DNA of 64,000 nt from Mucor racemosus (taxonomy: Eukaryota; Mucoromycota; Mucoromycetes; Mucorales; Mucoraceae), in the NCBI GenBank assembly GCA_027405735.1, contig JAPEHQ010000020.1:558001-622000 (forward strand). Direction: 5' to 3'. Of the stretch, positions 24,002 to 35,965 are shown one piece after another. The number at the start of each line of letters is the position of its first letter. Within the stretch, counting starts at the first letter, position 1. The position numbers and the translations under genes are program-made. The notes under the pieces are model-generated. The model searched no databases. It was given only the letters and a program-made list of their open reading frames with translations, and was not told the origin of the DNA.

Positions 24002-24274
24002 TCAAATAATAGTTGGTTTAGTCTTGTTGAAACCAAATGTATTTATAATATTATTATTTGAAACGATAACTTGAGCTTCTGGGTAATTTAAAATGATACT
24101 GGGAGCAATTTTAATGGTTTTGATGGGAGAATTTGGCATAGATAAGCATAGAGATAATATCATATCACTATATTGATTATTACCAGCATCTTCTAGATTA
24201 GAAGTATTGATAATAGTGCCTCCACTTTTGATAATGGCAGGATTTTTTAATGAAAATGTTGTCTTGACTCGAAG
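24002..24274 (-). pseudogene. In-frame continuation of the MIT-domain gene beyond its stop codon
   Basis: Directly after the TAA at 24277-24275 (minus strand) the same frame stays open for about 90 codons, to a TGA at 24004-24002. The sense is protein-like (for example NTSNLEDAGNNQYSDM, then PNSPIKTIKIAPSI) rather than AT noise. Either the stop is a recent nonsense mutation or sequencing error, or the C-terminal part is made by readthrough, or it is chance. See findings. Confidence 0.5.
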
Positions 24275-24669
24275 TTAAGAGACACGTTTATTAGTAACCA
24301 ATGTTGCAAAAGTTCTATTTGCGCTTTTATCAGAAAGAGGGGGAGGAGAGGCGGGTATTATATTTTCGTTATTATTAAAGCATTTAGGAGAAAATGAACG
24401 ATTTGTGTTTCTCCAAGAAGAAGTAGCATTGAGACTAGAATCACGAATTGGTTCGGTACAAGCTAATGGAGCTGGAGGAGATGCTCTTTGTTTACGCTGA
24501 CTTGATTTCTTGGGGATAAAAAGCGCTATAGAGGTTTTCTCTGCTTTACGATAAACAACCGGACAACAGTAATTACTACCATGTACCATACAAGAAGTAT
24601 TGTATTGCTTGTCTGTAATAAATGGGCCTCCAGTATCAAATTGTTTTTGACGATGTAAATATTCTTCCA

Positions 24670-24701
<32 letters not shown>

Positions 24702-25551
24702 ACAGCAGGTCTCACCATGTCCTGATTATCTCCACCTCTTTTTGGTATAGTTTCCTTATTATCCTCGGGGATATTGGTAGGCTGTTGGAGATAAAGAAGA
24801 GCAGAATTCTGAGACGGAGGGAAGGTATACGGTATGAATTTACCATGGCATTGCTGAGGAAGAATGTTATCAGAAGACATATGATGATTTTTAGTACGAG
24901 CTAATAACTAAAATTAGTCTCATTGAATACACATTACATTCAAGTTTGTTATATTTTACCTTGTCTACTCCATTTAGAGTGCTCAAGAGGAAGCATTGGA
25001 GAACTCTTTGAAGATTTAGGTTGAATATCGACTGATTTATGGGGTTCTTTTTTATTGTGATTAAAATTGAAAATGTTACTAGTAGATGTAGTCTCCTTCT
25101 TTTTAGCAGGCTTTTTTGCAAAAATGTTCATTAGCACTGTATTGAATTTTGATTGTTGAGGAGATGTAGGTAATATATTGACCTCATCTTGCTGGTGTTG
25201 TGTTTGTTGTTGTGCTAAACTTGTATTTTGTTTATTTTCATTATCTTCAGACATTTTCAAATACGATAAAAAGTTAATTCTTTCGAGATAAATGTTACAC
25301 TGATGATATTATATGAGTTTTTGATGTATTTAGTATTATTACAAATAACTTACAATCGACTTCAGCCCTTCTGTATCATTTCCATTGCTTGGATGTTGTA
25401 GTATAAACACCAATAATTCAACAGTTTCTGTATAAAGAGCAATTGCATTATGAAAATCGCTTGAAGTGTCATAATTGACAGCGGTATTTGCTTTTTCTAA
25501 CGCAAGATCGATGCATTGCTTGATCGTAACATCCTTAAATGAGGTTTTCAT
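24275..25551 (-). CDS. MIT-domain protein (microtubule-interacting and trafficking domain)
   Basis: Three exons on the minus strand: 25551-25354, 25299-24960 and 24900-24275, about 387 residues, with introns of 54 and 59 nt. The N-terminal ~80 residues fit a MIT three-helix bundle: IDLALEKANTAVNYD, a middle helix with ALYTETVELLVF, and a last helix completed across the first intron (KSI, then CNIYLERINFLSYLK). This matches the family's Y-L-x-R-x-x-x-L signature. MIT domains bind ESCRT-III tails or tubulin, so an endosomal or membrane-trafficking role is expected. The rest is low-complexity: Q/S/P/K-rich, with an alanine run of ten encoded by a GCT/GCA repeat at about 24678-24705. No AAA ATPase or protease domain follows, so it is not Vps4. 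The frame continues beyond the stop. Confidence 0.75.
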
Positions 25552-27528
25552 AATTGGTATATAATTTAGAAAATGTTATACCTCCTTTTATACTTTTTTT
25601 TTTTCCTCAGAAACAAGAAACGGTTATGATTATGGTTAATTTATACCAATATAAAAACATGGCATATTATCCATCTCCTCTCTTTATAATACGGAACATG
25701 TTCCGAATTGGAATTAACCAGCACCATGTATTATTAAAAATCCGTTTTATAAAACTAAAGTGATGTTTCAGTGCAGCTAAATTCACCAATAGTTTGTTAT
25801 TTCTAAGCAAAATGCTCTCACGGCTGTTATAAAAAAAAGTGGATGTTGTTTGTAAAAGGATCGTATTGTTGGATAAGGAGTATAGTACTTTGTGTATGAA
25901 ACCTGAATGTAAAGAAAAAAAATATACAAAGCAATCATATATCAAAGGTTTTACAATTGTAACGATTTTAGCATATGGTATGATTTTTTGTACATTTTAA
26001 AATCCCAGCAATTCATATCAATATATACCCAATTCAATACGTAAGTATATTGCCTAGAATCATCATCATCGTCGTCTTTTTCTTCTTCTTTTTCTTCCCC
26101 TTCTCCTTCTCCTTCTCCCTCTCCTTCTCCTTCTCCCTCTCCTTCTCCTTCTCCAGGTGACAAAAGTGATGTATCATAAACGCTAATATGAAAAGGTTTA
26201 ATCCATCAACGCTTGTAGTAATATCGTTATTTTTCCTTGGTATTATTTTACATATCAATGCTACAATCAGTGCTCTCTTTCCTTTTCTCGCTGAAAAATA
26301 ACGAATACTATCTCATTGAGCCTTAGTATATAAAACAATTGCATGTAATGTTTATTATCAGTAGTTTTGATGATATATGAAACCTTTTGTCGAGAGTAGT
26401 AAAACTGAGTTGTTATTGTGGCACCACAACACCCCTCATTTCATAGGATTTATTTCGTACATAAACCATTATATAAAATGTGATGAATGCAATTTTCTAT
26501 ACCCCTATACACCGAATAATATTGTGTATTTTTTTGTTTCGACTTTTTATATGAAAAACTTACATTGTATTCGTCTTTTAAGCCAAAAGAAAGATTCTTT
26601 TTTTAAAAACAATCGTCCTACCGCAAATGATAAACTTTATATGTAATATTACTCATATATAACAACTTTTTACAGATGTTAACTTAATAGATTATGTGCT
26701 TACTACATCATGTTTATCCTTTTACATTTTACTAAAGAAAAGAAATGTAAGAAAATAAAAGAGAGAATGTTGTTTATTCACATACATGTGAGGAAAGAAA
26801 AAGAGGCGGTCTCTTGATTTATTTTTACTTGTGGTGACACTACAAGTATTATATACATAAATTTTACGCTAAAGAATGTATAGATAAATGATGTAAAAAA
26901 AAAAAGAAAAAGAAAAGTATTCAAAGCTTTTCTCATATTTTATTATTGTACATCATGGTATTATATAGAAACCTTGGGTTAGATTGTCTATATAAAGATT
27001 TCTTTTATATTAACTTTTGTATCTATTTCACACGTGCGTTTAGAATCTATCTAAGATGCTGAACCGTTTGTACTTTGATAAACAAACTTAGATACGGAAT
27101 GTTTCGAATACTAAAGATGGTATCATATTGAATAACTACTTTAAACTAGTGGTTATACAGAAAGAAATGGCCATGTAAAGATTTACAAAGATTTACAACA
27201 TATTCTACTTTATGTGAATTTTTGACGATATGTTGTATAATACTACTATCATTACGAAATGGAGACTTTTAATAATTACAATGTCTATTGTTTCTTATGA
27301 TCATCATATTTAATGTAAAATAACAAATCTTACAGTTTTATTCAATTTTTTCGAATTTAACAAAAATTCAAGATACACATGTTTCATTTGAATATTTTCC
27401 ACAATTTCTTCCTTGAATGATACCACAAATATATACAAATAATCTAACGGATAATCGCTTATTTTATTTGACTTTATATATATATATATATATTATACAA
27501 TACAATACAATACATCAACCTTAAAAGT

Positions 27529-27563
<35 letters not shown>

Positions 27564-28107
27564 ACAACTAAATTATATTAAATTAAAATTAATGAAAAAA
27601 TGATACATCACAGCCTTAATATCATAATTGTTTGATCTATTTCTTTTCTTTCCTTAAATTCCTTTTGGTAAAAGTAAAATAAATGTCATACAAATGAAGT
27701 ATTTATATTAGCGAGTTAAAATTTATGTTTTATGGTGTACACATTCAACTTTATATCCTACCAATTAATGAACATTATATTCCATCTCCAAAAGTAATTG
27801 CTTATCGATTCCCAATTGCAAAATCACCGATCAAATAGAATAAAAAAAAAATAGATGATGAAAAAAGAAAAAAGAAAACCTCACTAACTATAATCCGCCA
27901 TTTTAGCGTATAATTTCACATTGCATGTGCTCAATTTCTTGTTTCTTTCAATTACATTTACCATTCAAATCATTGGAATTATCCCGCATTTGCTCTTGTG
28001 AGTATGTGTGTGTGCGTGTGTGTATGTGTACGACAATTTGGTTATTTTTAAACATTGTATGTTTAGAGATCCGGATAAGTTAAAATTCACATCTACTTTT
28101 TTTTTTG

Positions 28108-28144
<37 letters not shown>

Positions 28145-30406
28145 CCACACGTTTGTGTCCATTCAGAAAAATGATGATACAACAGGGGTAGTTCTGTGTG
28201 TCATAACTATTAGTGTTATGCTATACTACAGATCAGATAAAAAAAAACAAGGCAGTAGAAAAAAAAAGTAATAAAAAAAGGGGGTACTTATGATCTGCTA
28301 CTATCATACGTTAATCTAATAATAAACATATATAAAAAACGAAAAGAGCACGAGCATTGAATACTTTTTGTATTTTTCATATCAAACAGTAATTGCACGA
28401 GTAAAATAAACCTTTTTATACACTGACAGCAATACAATTCCACCCTTGCTAGAGTCATAATCAATATAATTCGTTCTGTTTCTTGTAATTTGACGTGTTC
28501 GCATTTCATCTTAATAAGGATTAGCCTACTTGCTGGGCTGGCTTTATTTTTTTTTAACAGGTAACCTGGCTACTAAAACCAACTGGCCCTGGCTCACCCC
28601 CACTTCAGCTAGCTGAATCCAATTCCACGGCATTGTCGATTATTTTACATGGATTTAATAATAATAATTAACGATCTTTCAATTTTAAATAGTATCACAA
28701 AGAAAGAAAAAACTTTGGAAGCAATTATGATTTATATGTTTCTTTTCTATAAAAAAGCTATTATATAGTCTTTTATATATGTACATATATACATTTTTTG
28801 AGTGATATCTCTCTCTCTCAATTGATTGACACAAAAAAAAAGAGGACCGAGGTTTCCCCCCTCACATTTTTCTTTTATAATGTTTATACTATTTTCCTCG
28901 AGAAATTACTATTTATGGTACTTATTCCTGCTTTAAGGCCTGTTGTTAACATTAAAACATTACAGTTCACAGAGTTGAGGAATTATTCTAGCCTTATGTA
29001 ACTGTATTTCATACATGTAAATGTTTATTGGTGATATTTTACCGAGAAAAATGTTGTAATTCCCAGAGATCTACCTTTTTGTTACTCCTTTTGCAGTTTT
29101 TTTTCTTGTGTATGGAAATTTTTTGTCTCTACTACACACAAGAAGGCTGCCATTAAAAAAGTGAAACAAAATTGATTAAATCAATACAACACAACGCTTT
29201 TTTTTGTAATTAATTAATCATTTAGCTATTGTTGTCTCTATTTTTGAAATCTTTTTTTTTTTTTTTTTAGTTTGAATGAGAAAAAAAAAATGTTACATGA
29301 AATTCGATCCTCGTATGTTACTAGAGAAATAATCTTGAAATTAAGGTTTATATTTTGAAACATGCTAAAAAAATTCTTTAAACTTTTGGGTTATAATGTT
29401 AAAAAAATTGCATTATTGCCGTCGCCCATTTAAATTAAATCTGGGTTTAAAGCGGAGTATAATTGACCTGAGACCGTGAGGATCATAAAATTGTGTACCT
29501 TTTTCCCGCTCTGTCCCCCCTTCAATCATAAGCTTTGGTACAACTAAATAATCTCAGCAAAGCATTATTAATGCCTTGTTTTTCATAATAACTCCAATAG
29601 AAAAAAGTGGTTGGTTACACTTCAATTAAAAAAGGACCGCATTTAACAATGCCTTTTTTAATGATTTTTCATAATCTAAATACATGGATGTGGGGGACAT
29701 GTGGGGGGACGATCAAAAAAAGAAAAAAAAAGAGGGGTATGAAGATGACAAAACTTGATAGATTGTTTATAGTATTGAAACATTAAACATAAGAATACAA
29801 TTTCTTTTTCGATCCATTATAAGAGGAGATCAAATATTGTAGATGTACAGCTTTGTATTCTAATCTACACAGTCTGAACCCTTTTTTTTTTTTTTTCTCA
29901 AGATATTTTAAAATTTTCTCGGATATTACCGTTGCTTCTTCTCCTCCTGGGGTGTATTATTTTTTAAAGTGACTCCGTTTATATCAATTTATATATATAA
30001 ATACAAGATTTTTTTAATTCATTAAAGCAGTTGTTTCTTTTCTTCTTTCTTTCTATCTTTCCTTTTCAAAAAAATAGTGTTTTTGAAAAGAATCTACAAT
30101 TTTATATTCAAATCTAGGAAAATAAACTCTTCATCCCGCCTCTTCTCCACCACCTCCTCCTCTTCTCTTTTTCTTTCTCTCCTCCCCCCTTTTTTTTTAA
30201 ATTAAAAAAGTCACCCTGAATTTTTTTCTTTCAAAAAAAAAAAAAAAAAAGAGCTTATACCTTGAATCCAACTAAATCAACATAAACCATCAATCAAAGA
30301 AAAAACAGAAAAGCCAATCTTTTGTATTTACCATATTCTTCCCACACTTTATTCCATCGTTTCCGTATACATAAACACTCGCAAAAGTAACGAAGAAAAA
30401 AAAAAA
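25552..30406. other. Long gene-poor interval between divergent MIT and APSES genes
   Basis: About 4.9 kb with no supported gene. It holds many homopolymers (A-runs at about 27530-27560 and 28110-28140; T-runs at 29254-29268 and 29880-29896), a (GT)n-like stretch at 28001-28028 and a (TA)n run at 27475-27491. The last 400 nt before 30407 are strongly pyrimidine-rich on the plus strand, ending in A-rich sequence before the ATG. That is a typical fungal promoter/5' leader, so much of this interval may be the promoter and long 5' UTR of the APSES gene. Small ORFs (for example 26377-26646) are not recognised. Confidence 0.55.
26084..26158. repeat. Polypyrimidine satellite with 18-nt higher-order period
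   Basis: TTCTCC units are arranged so that a CCCTCT variant recurs every 18 nt, giving about three higher-order units. The other strand reads as a Gly-Glu or Lys-Glu run in two frames, but no gene context supports translation. Confidence 0.7.
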
Positions 30407-31941
30407 ATGTTTTCATATAGCGATCCTATCTTTCAAGCAACCAACAATAGTCCAGTAAAAGATGTTGGCTTTACAGAATTAACTACAACTTCTTCAACCA
30501 CAAGTGCTAATAGTCTAAACAATAACCACAACAACAATAATAGTAATGGTCCAATGTATGCATACAGTGATATGCTTTACTCTGTAGAACAACATAATGT
30601 GAGTACAACTTCATTGGGTCTACACCAGCATCATCATCAACAACAGCAGCAATCAATTGCATCTCAGCAACAACAACAACACCATCATCAACAGCAAATG
30701 TGGCATGAACAACAACAACAGCAACAACAGCAACATTCAAATCATTATTTTAATACAGATGTACAACAAGATCAATCACCTTACGATCATTACAACATTT
30801 CACCATTTTCTTCTCCTCTCATTAATACAAGTAATACAATGATAATGGGTACTACATCCCAACGTTCTTCCGTTCAATCGTTGCCTTCCGTTCATCTTAT
30901 ACCTTCTACATCCACATCTGTGCAGCAACAGCAGCAACAACAATTACAATTACAACATCAACATCAACAACAACAGCAGCAACAAACAAGTCAAAGACCT
31001 AGAATCACTACTTCTCTATGGGATGATGAAGAAACTGTTTGCTATCAAGTTGATGTTCGAGGTATCTGTGTTGCACGACGCCAAGGTATTTTTTATAACT
31101 CAATTTAGTATTATAAAGCCCCTCGCTCATATTTTTTTTCATAGATAATGACATGGTAAATGGTACAAAATTACTCAATGTCACTGGTATGTCTCGAGGC
31201 AAAAGAGACGGTATTCTTAAAAACGAAAAGGGTCGAGTTGTTGTCAAAGTAGGAGCAATGCATCTTAAAGGTGTTTGGGTTACATTTGCTCGAGCCAAAG
31301 CTTTAGCTATTCAATTCAACATTGTAGATCAACTTCATCCATTATTTGTAGATGATCCAGCTTTGTATTTTTATTCAAATCAATTAGCTCACAATTATTA
31401 TATTCCAAATCATCCGATTTACCTTCAATCTCAAGATTCATTTCAACAACAACAGCAACAACAACAACAACAACAACAACAACAGCAACAGCAACAAAAC
31501 AAACGTTCTTCTTCTTCTGCATATTCAATGTATTCAAATAACAATAGTAACTCTAGTCTTGAATTCCCTGTCTTTCATTCTTCCTCTCCCTCTCCTTCAA
31601 ATTATCATAATCAATCACTACCACCACAATCACATCCTCAGCAACAGCATCAACATCAACTTCATCAACAACCACCATCACAACAACAACATGCACAACA
31701 AGAATATCATCATAATTTACCTGCCGCTCCTTCTGTGCCTTCCATGATACCAGTACAACAACAACAACATCAAATGTCACTTTATGGATACACATCTTCT
31801 TCTACCTCCCCTCCTCTCACTTTTGCTCACGTTCCAATCACTACTGCCGCTAATACTACTACTATTACTACTACTACTCCTACTACTACTACTAATTCCG
31901 CTGCATTAGCAACTGTTGATTCAATCATGAATCATTATTAA
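30407..31941 (+). CDS. APSES-domain transcription factor, StuA/Efg1/Phd1 type
   Basis: Exons 30407-31085 and 31145-31941 with a 59-nt phase-1 intron; about 491 residues. The APSES DNA-binding domain spans about residues 205-305 and is split by the intron. It contains [15 protein letters not shown], then [44 protein letters not shown] and a closing [13 protein letters not shown]. These are the hallmarks of the StuA/Efg1/Sok2 branch rather than of Mbp1/Swi4, and there are no ankyrin repeats. The flanks are Asn-, His-, Ser- and Gln-rich, with several polyQ runs encoded by mixed CAA/CAG. Family members control hyphal growth, sporulation and morphology as nuclear DNA-binding factors. The intron position within the domain and the very long upstream interval fit this family. 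The exact orthology cannot be fixed without a tree. Confidence 0.93.
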
Positions 31942-32480
31942 AGAAAATGTATATGTTATTTTTTACCCCACCAATTTTTGATTTAATTTTTTTTTTTTTT
32001 TTGCTTTTTTCTTTCTATTTTTTTTTCTCTCTCCCTCCATTCATTTTTGTATAATAATTTTTTTTTTTAATAAACTCCAAAAAAAAAATTGAAAATCTCA
32101 TTATTTGTCTTGTTTATTCCTCAATATCACACCCCAAGATGTCAAACTATTATCAGCTCAGGGGTACAGATTTTTGAATTCAATCCCCGTTTTTGTGTGT
32201 GTTGATTCCACTCCGCCTTTGTTTTTACCCCAAACTTGAAGGACTTTTCAAAACGTTTTAAAGGAGAAGATTACATGCTCTATGGATTTAAAATGTTCTC
32301 CAACATATGTATAGCTTTGATAAAAAATTTATTTCACAAAAGAAAACCACATCTCAATTTAAATCGACGTCCAAATCAGCTGATCATCTAAAATGGGCAT
32401 GCAATCTGCTTTTATTTTAACGAAAATAATAATAGCACATAAACATATGTACACACAAATGTAGATTACTGCTTTATTGT
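31942..32480. other. 3' flank of the APSES gene
   Basis: T-rich sequence with AATAAA at about 32067, a probable polyadenylation region. No further gene. Confidence 0.5.
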
Positions 32481-32489
32481 AATTTGCTA

Positions 32490-33260
32490 TGTTTTAGGAT
32501 TGCTCCACAAGCTTTGAAGGAATCTCTAGAAGAGTTGCTAAACGAACGGCCCAACAGCATCGACTGAACATGAAATTTACTGCTGAGCGAGCCGTGGCTT
32601 TATCTCCCTATCTTTAATCCCATAAAACTTCTCACCCATAATGTGAATGAACTAAAAAAACGTGCACATGAACCAACAGAATAACAGTTTTCATATTAGA
32701 GAATGGGCACAACATTAGTGAGTTTGGCTCTTTACCAATAATTAGGGTCCTTATCCCAAACATAATTACCCTTTATGTCTTTTGAATTCTGATGTTGTTT
32801 TTAGTACTTTTTCCAATGAAAAACCGTGATATACAACGTTTTTAAACACCTCTTATTTTACAAAAGAAATTAGGAGCCTTTATGGTGTGGGGTAATTGAT
32901 TAAATATATTGTTCTTTAGTCCAATCAGTCAATACCATTTAGTTCAAAAATCTAAAATATACCAAAAAAGGAGCTCATAATACAAGGTAACACACTCTTT
33001 GAAGTTGCTAAAAATCATGCTTCTTGTTAAAGATAAATGAATTACATCTTAAAACGCATCTAAAACCATCTTGCATAAAGTATACTACCATTGAATCGCC
33101 AAAACTAGCCTATTTCAGTATTTTAAATGCCACTTTTTTTAAGGTTAATGGCTATCTGAAGCACGCAAAAGTATATCAGACTGATGCTACTGTTCCATGG
33201 AATCATTCCAGAGTATTTTTTCTATTTTTTGCATACTTTGATTTCATCTCAATTTTTTGC
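32490..33260 (+). mobile_element. Decayed Tc1/mariner (IS630-type) transposase relic
   Basis: Scattered, frame-shifted pieces read like a Tc1-type transposase in the right order. A helix-turn-helix-like fragment (RVAKRTAQQHRLNMKF) lies near 32530-32585, LGAFMVWG near 32873-32896 (compare the family's GGSVMVWG) and YQTDATVPWNHSRV near 33174-33215 (compare QQDNAPCHRSRV around the second catalytic Asp). Stops and shifts interrupt all frames. Ends were not found. Confidence 0.5.
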
Positions 33261-34190
33261 TTATGGTACCTCATCCAAAATTTCAAATTTCATAAAATTC
33301 AACTTTTAGTCGAAAAATGCGACTTTTTACTAAGGCATTTATAATTGAGATATGATTGGAATAATGCCAGATTTGTGTTGGAAGCATTTATTTTGATTTA
33401 GTATACCGACTTTTTGGACTTCTTCTCGAAAAACTGAAAAACAACCTTTTCTAGAATAGTCAGAAATTTTTGCGGATAAAACAATAAACAAAAATTTCTA
33501 TCAAAAAGAACGTGCAAAATTACATACTTTTTGTTAAAACGTGTTGTGGTTAAAAGTTTAAGTTTAAGGTTGCAAAAATCCTTTAAAGATTAATTTTTTT
33601 AAAAAAATTGTCAAACCCGATCAAAATGAACCAGTTATGAACTCGTATTTAAAATCCCGCTTCCACCTGTTTCATTTTGATTATGCCTTCAAATCGAGAT
33701 TGAATGGTACGAAAGAATGGATTTCATGAGCTATATAAAGTTGGTAGCAAAAGTATGATATGTGCCACAAGAAAGTAAATAAATTTTACAGTTTTTTAAC
33801 TCATATTGATGTCATTATTAATATATATGGAAAGATATATCCACACATTTTATTAGCTTTCATTTGGATATCGAACGATATTTTTGTTCAAAAAAAGGCA
33901 ATAAAAAGTATTCAGGATCAAATGCTCCAGTGTAACATGTCTTTTTTTTTGCTTCCACCCCCCAAAAAAAAATTTAATTCTTCAGATTATGATATTTGGA
34001 CATTTTTTAATCTAGAAACAGTAAGTGGGGTCGGGCGTATATATATACTTTTTACTAGTTGTTTAATATAGTTTGATATTTTTCATTACATATTATTAAG
34101 ATAAATAGGACAATAAGTTGTTGTATAAACTATTTTTTTAAAAAAAACTTTTTTTTTTCTTATATTAGTGTGCAAACAACACACAAAAGG
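33261..34190. other. Intergenic stretch, no gene seen
   Basis: AT-rich; a 103-codon frame (33760-34071) has no recognisable features. Confidence 0.5.
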
Positions 34191-34246
34191 AAAGGAAAGG
34201 AAAGGGGAGGGAGAGGGGGGGGGGGGGAAGGGGAGGAAGGGAGGAT
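34190..34246 (+). repeat. Purine tract with 13-nt G run
   Basis: GGAAA repeats grade into GGGGAGGGAGAGG and a G homopolymer, then GGAAGG units. It lies 20 nt beyond the stop codon of the aldo-keto reductase gene, whose transcript would carry the C-rich complement. Confidence 0.8.
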
Positions 34247-34263
34247 ATATAATTATATTTAAA

Positions 34264-35639
34264 TTATGATTTTCTAAAATCAAACACATCTTCTGGCTTA
34301 TTTGCCAATAACTAAATTAATGCAAAAGAAAAAAGGTCAAAAAAATGGGCAGTTACTATTTCAAAAAAACAAATATTTACCCTGTCTAAATCAAGCATAA
34401 TTTCATCTGTTAATAATCTAACAACACCTATTGCTTGAATATCTTCTCTTGCTTGAGCAGGTGTTGAAGCTCCAATAATGACTGAAGTAACATTTTGATT
34501 TTTCAAACACCAAGCAATACCTAATTGAGCTGGTGTACATCCAATACGCTTTGCAATATTCTACAAATTACTTGTTTAGATGCTATCGAAACAGAGTATT
34601 TCGTTCTATTACTTACACACATCATTCTGATTTTTTCTAATTTTCTTCTTCCCTCATCACTGAAAAATCCAGATCTCAAACGATTAATGACAGGATGATC
34701 TTGAATAGCTAAACGACTAAGTTTTGGGATTTGCCCATCGTTGTATTTTCCACTCAAAAGTCCTAGTATCATATAAATCATTTTAACTTTTGCTGGTTCT
34801 TTTGTTTTACCTATTTATAAACAACTTACCAGACGCTAATGGAGACCATATACAAGTACCAAGATTATATTTTTGATACATTGGTAAATATTCTTTTTCG
34901 ACACGTTCACGATTCAACATGTTGTATTGAGGAGACTATTTACACAGGTTATTTTTTTTTCTTTTAATGCTTTAGAAAATTTCATAGCAATTTTCATACC
35001 TCGGTAATAGGGGCAATCAATTGCAGTCGATTTGCAACATTCATAGCTTCTGTAATCAAATATGCTGGCCATTCACTTGTACCCCAATATAAAGCCATAC
35101 CTTTATCAATACACCAATTAAATGCTCTGACAATTTCTTCCATTGGCGTATCTGGATCTGGTCTTTGTGCATATAATATATCAACATAATCTAATTGAAG
35201 TCTTTGAAGACATGCAACTGTGCCTTCAAATACGTGTTTTCTCGATAATCCTCGATCATTTGGTCCTTTACCTCCCCAAAATACTTTGGTAGATAACACA
35301 AAATCAGATCTTCTTAATCCTTTTTGATTTCTTAATGCCAATCCTAAATCAATTTCTGCTTGTCCACCTAATTTTTTTTTTTTTTTTTCACGGTTTTAAT
35401 ATTTGTATATCAACTATTTTGCTCTATTATTTACCAGCATGACTCTCTGCAACGTCAAAATGATTAATGCCCAATTCTAATGCTGTACTGACAATTTCTG
35501 AAGTTTGTTCTTTTTTTTTTTTTTTTTTTTGTATTTAATTGTTTTAATATTGTGATCTATATCTATATTTGTATATTACCAGGAGATATTTGTCCACCTA
35601 TATATATACATTTGATTTTATTAATATGAAGATTTCTTT

Positions 35640-35671
<32 letters not shown>

Positions 35672-35752
35672 AAATGTAATCCATGAACCTAAAGACAAAA
35701 TACTAACTTTCAAGCCAGAATTACCAAGATATCTATATTCCATTTGTTCCAT
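34264..35752 (-). CDS. Aldo-keto reductase, voltage-gated K+ channel beta-subunit type, atypical active site
   Basis: Eight exons on the minus strand: 35752-35671, 35597-35580, 35509-35435, 35367-35000, 34935-34830, 34762-34617, 34560-34381 and 34311-34264; 340 residues, the usual size for the family. The start [17 protein letters not shown] is the standard AKR opening; an ATG nine bases further on is also possible. Kv-beta-like signatures are [52 protein letters not shown] and VIIGAS. Known members are cytosolic NADPH-binding TIM-barrel oxidoreductases; fungal ones are mostly uncharacterised. Asp52 and Lys86 of the catalytic tetrad are present, but the Tyr position is His57 (DVAESH versus DTAEVY), and Gln126 stands where AKRs have His and Kv-beta has Asn. 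Exon 2 is only 18 nt. Catalytic activity is therefore doubtful; NADPH binding is likely retained. Confidence 0.9.
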
Positions 35753-35965
35753 AATAGGCTTGTTATAAGGAACGTTACTAGTATCACTCGTATAAAAAAA
35801 AAGAGATAAAAGGCAAAAAAAAAAAAGGAAATTTAATTACCAATATTTTTTTCTAGTTATTTCCAAGGGTTAAAGTTTAAGCAACCACCAAAAAAAATAA
35901 TCTGTATTACAATATTGTCATAGGAATTCCCAGAAGAACGAAAGAAAATTTTATTTATACATGTT

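Noticed and set aside
24275..24300. 18-nt intron removing the stop codon in the MIT-domain gene
   Set aside because: Too short for fungal spliceosomal introns; all other introns here are at least about 45 nt.
25951..26163. Gly-Glu-repeat ORF on the minus strand
   Set aside because: It begins at a TTG, consists of the polypyrimidine satellite read through, and has no splice context or homology.
26377..26646. 89-codon ATG-initiated ORF upstream of the APSES gene
   Set aside because: Composition is like AT-rich background and nothing is recognisable; it is treated as chance.
30657..31795. Several overlapping ORFs on both strands in the APSES gene
   Set aside because: They are shadows of CAA/CAG repeat coding in other frames.
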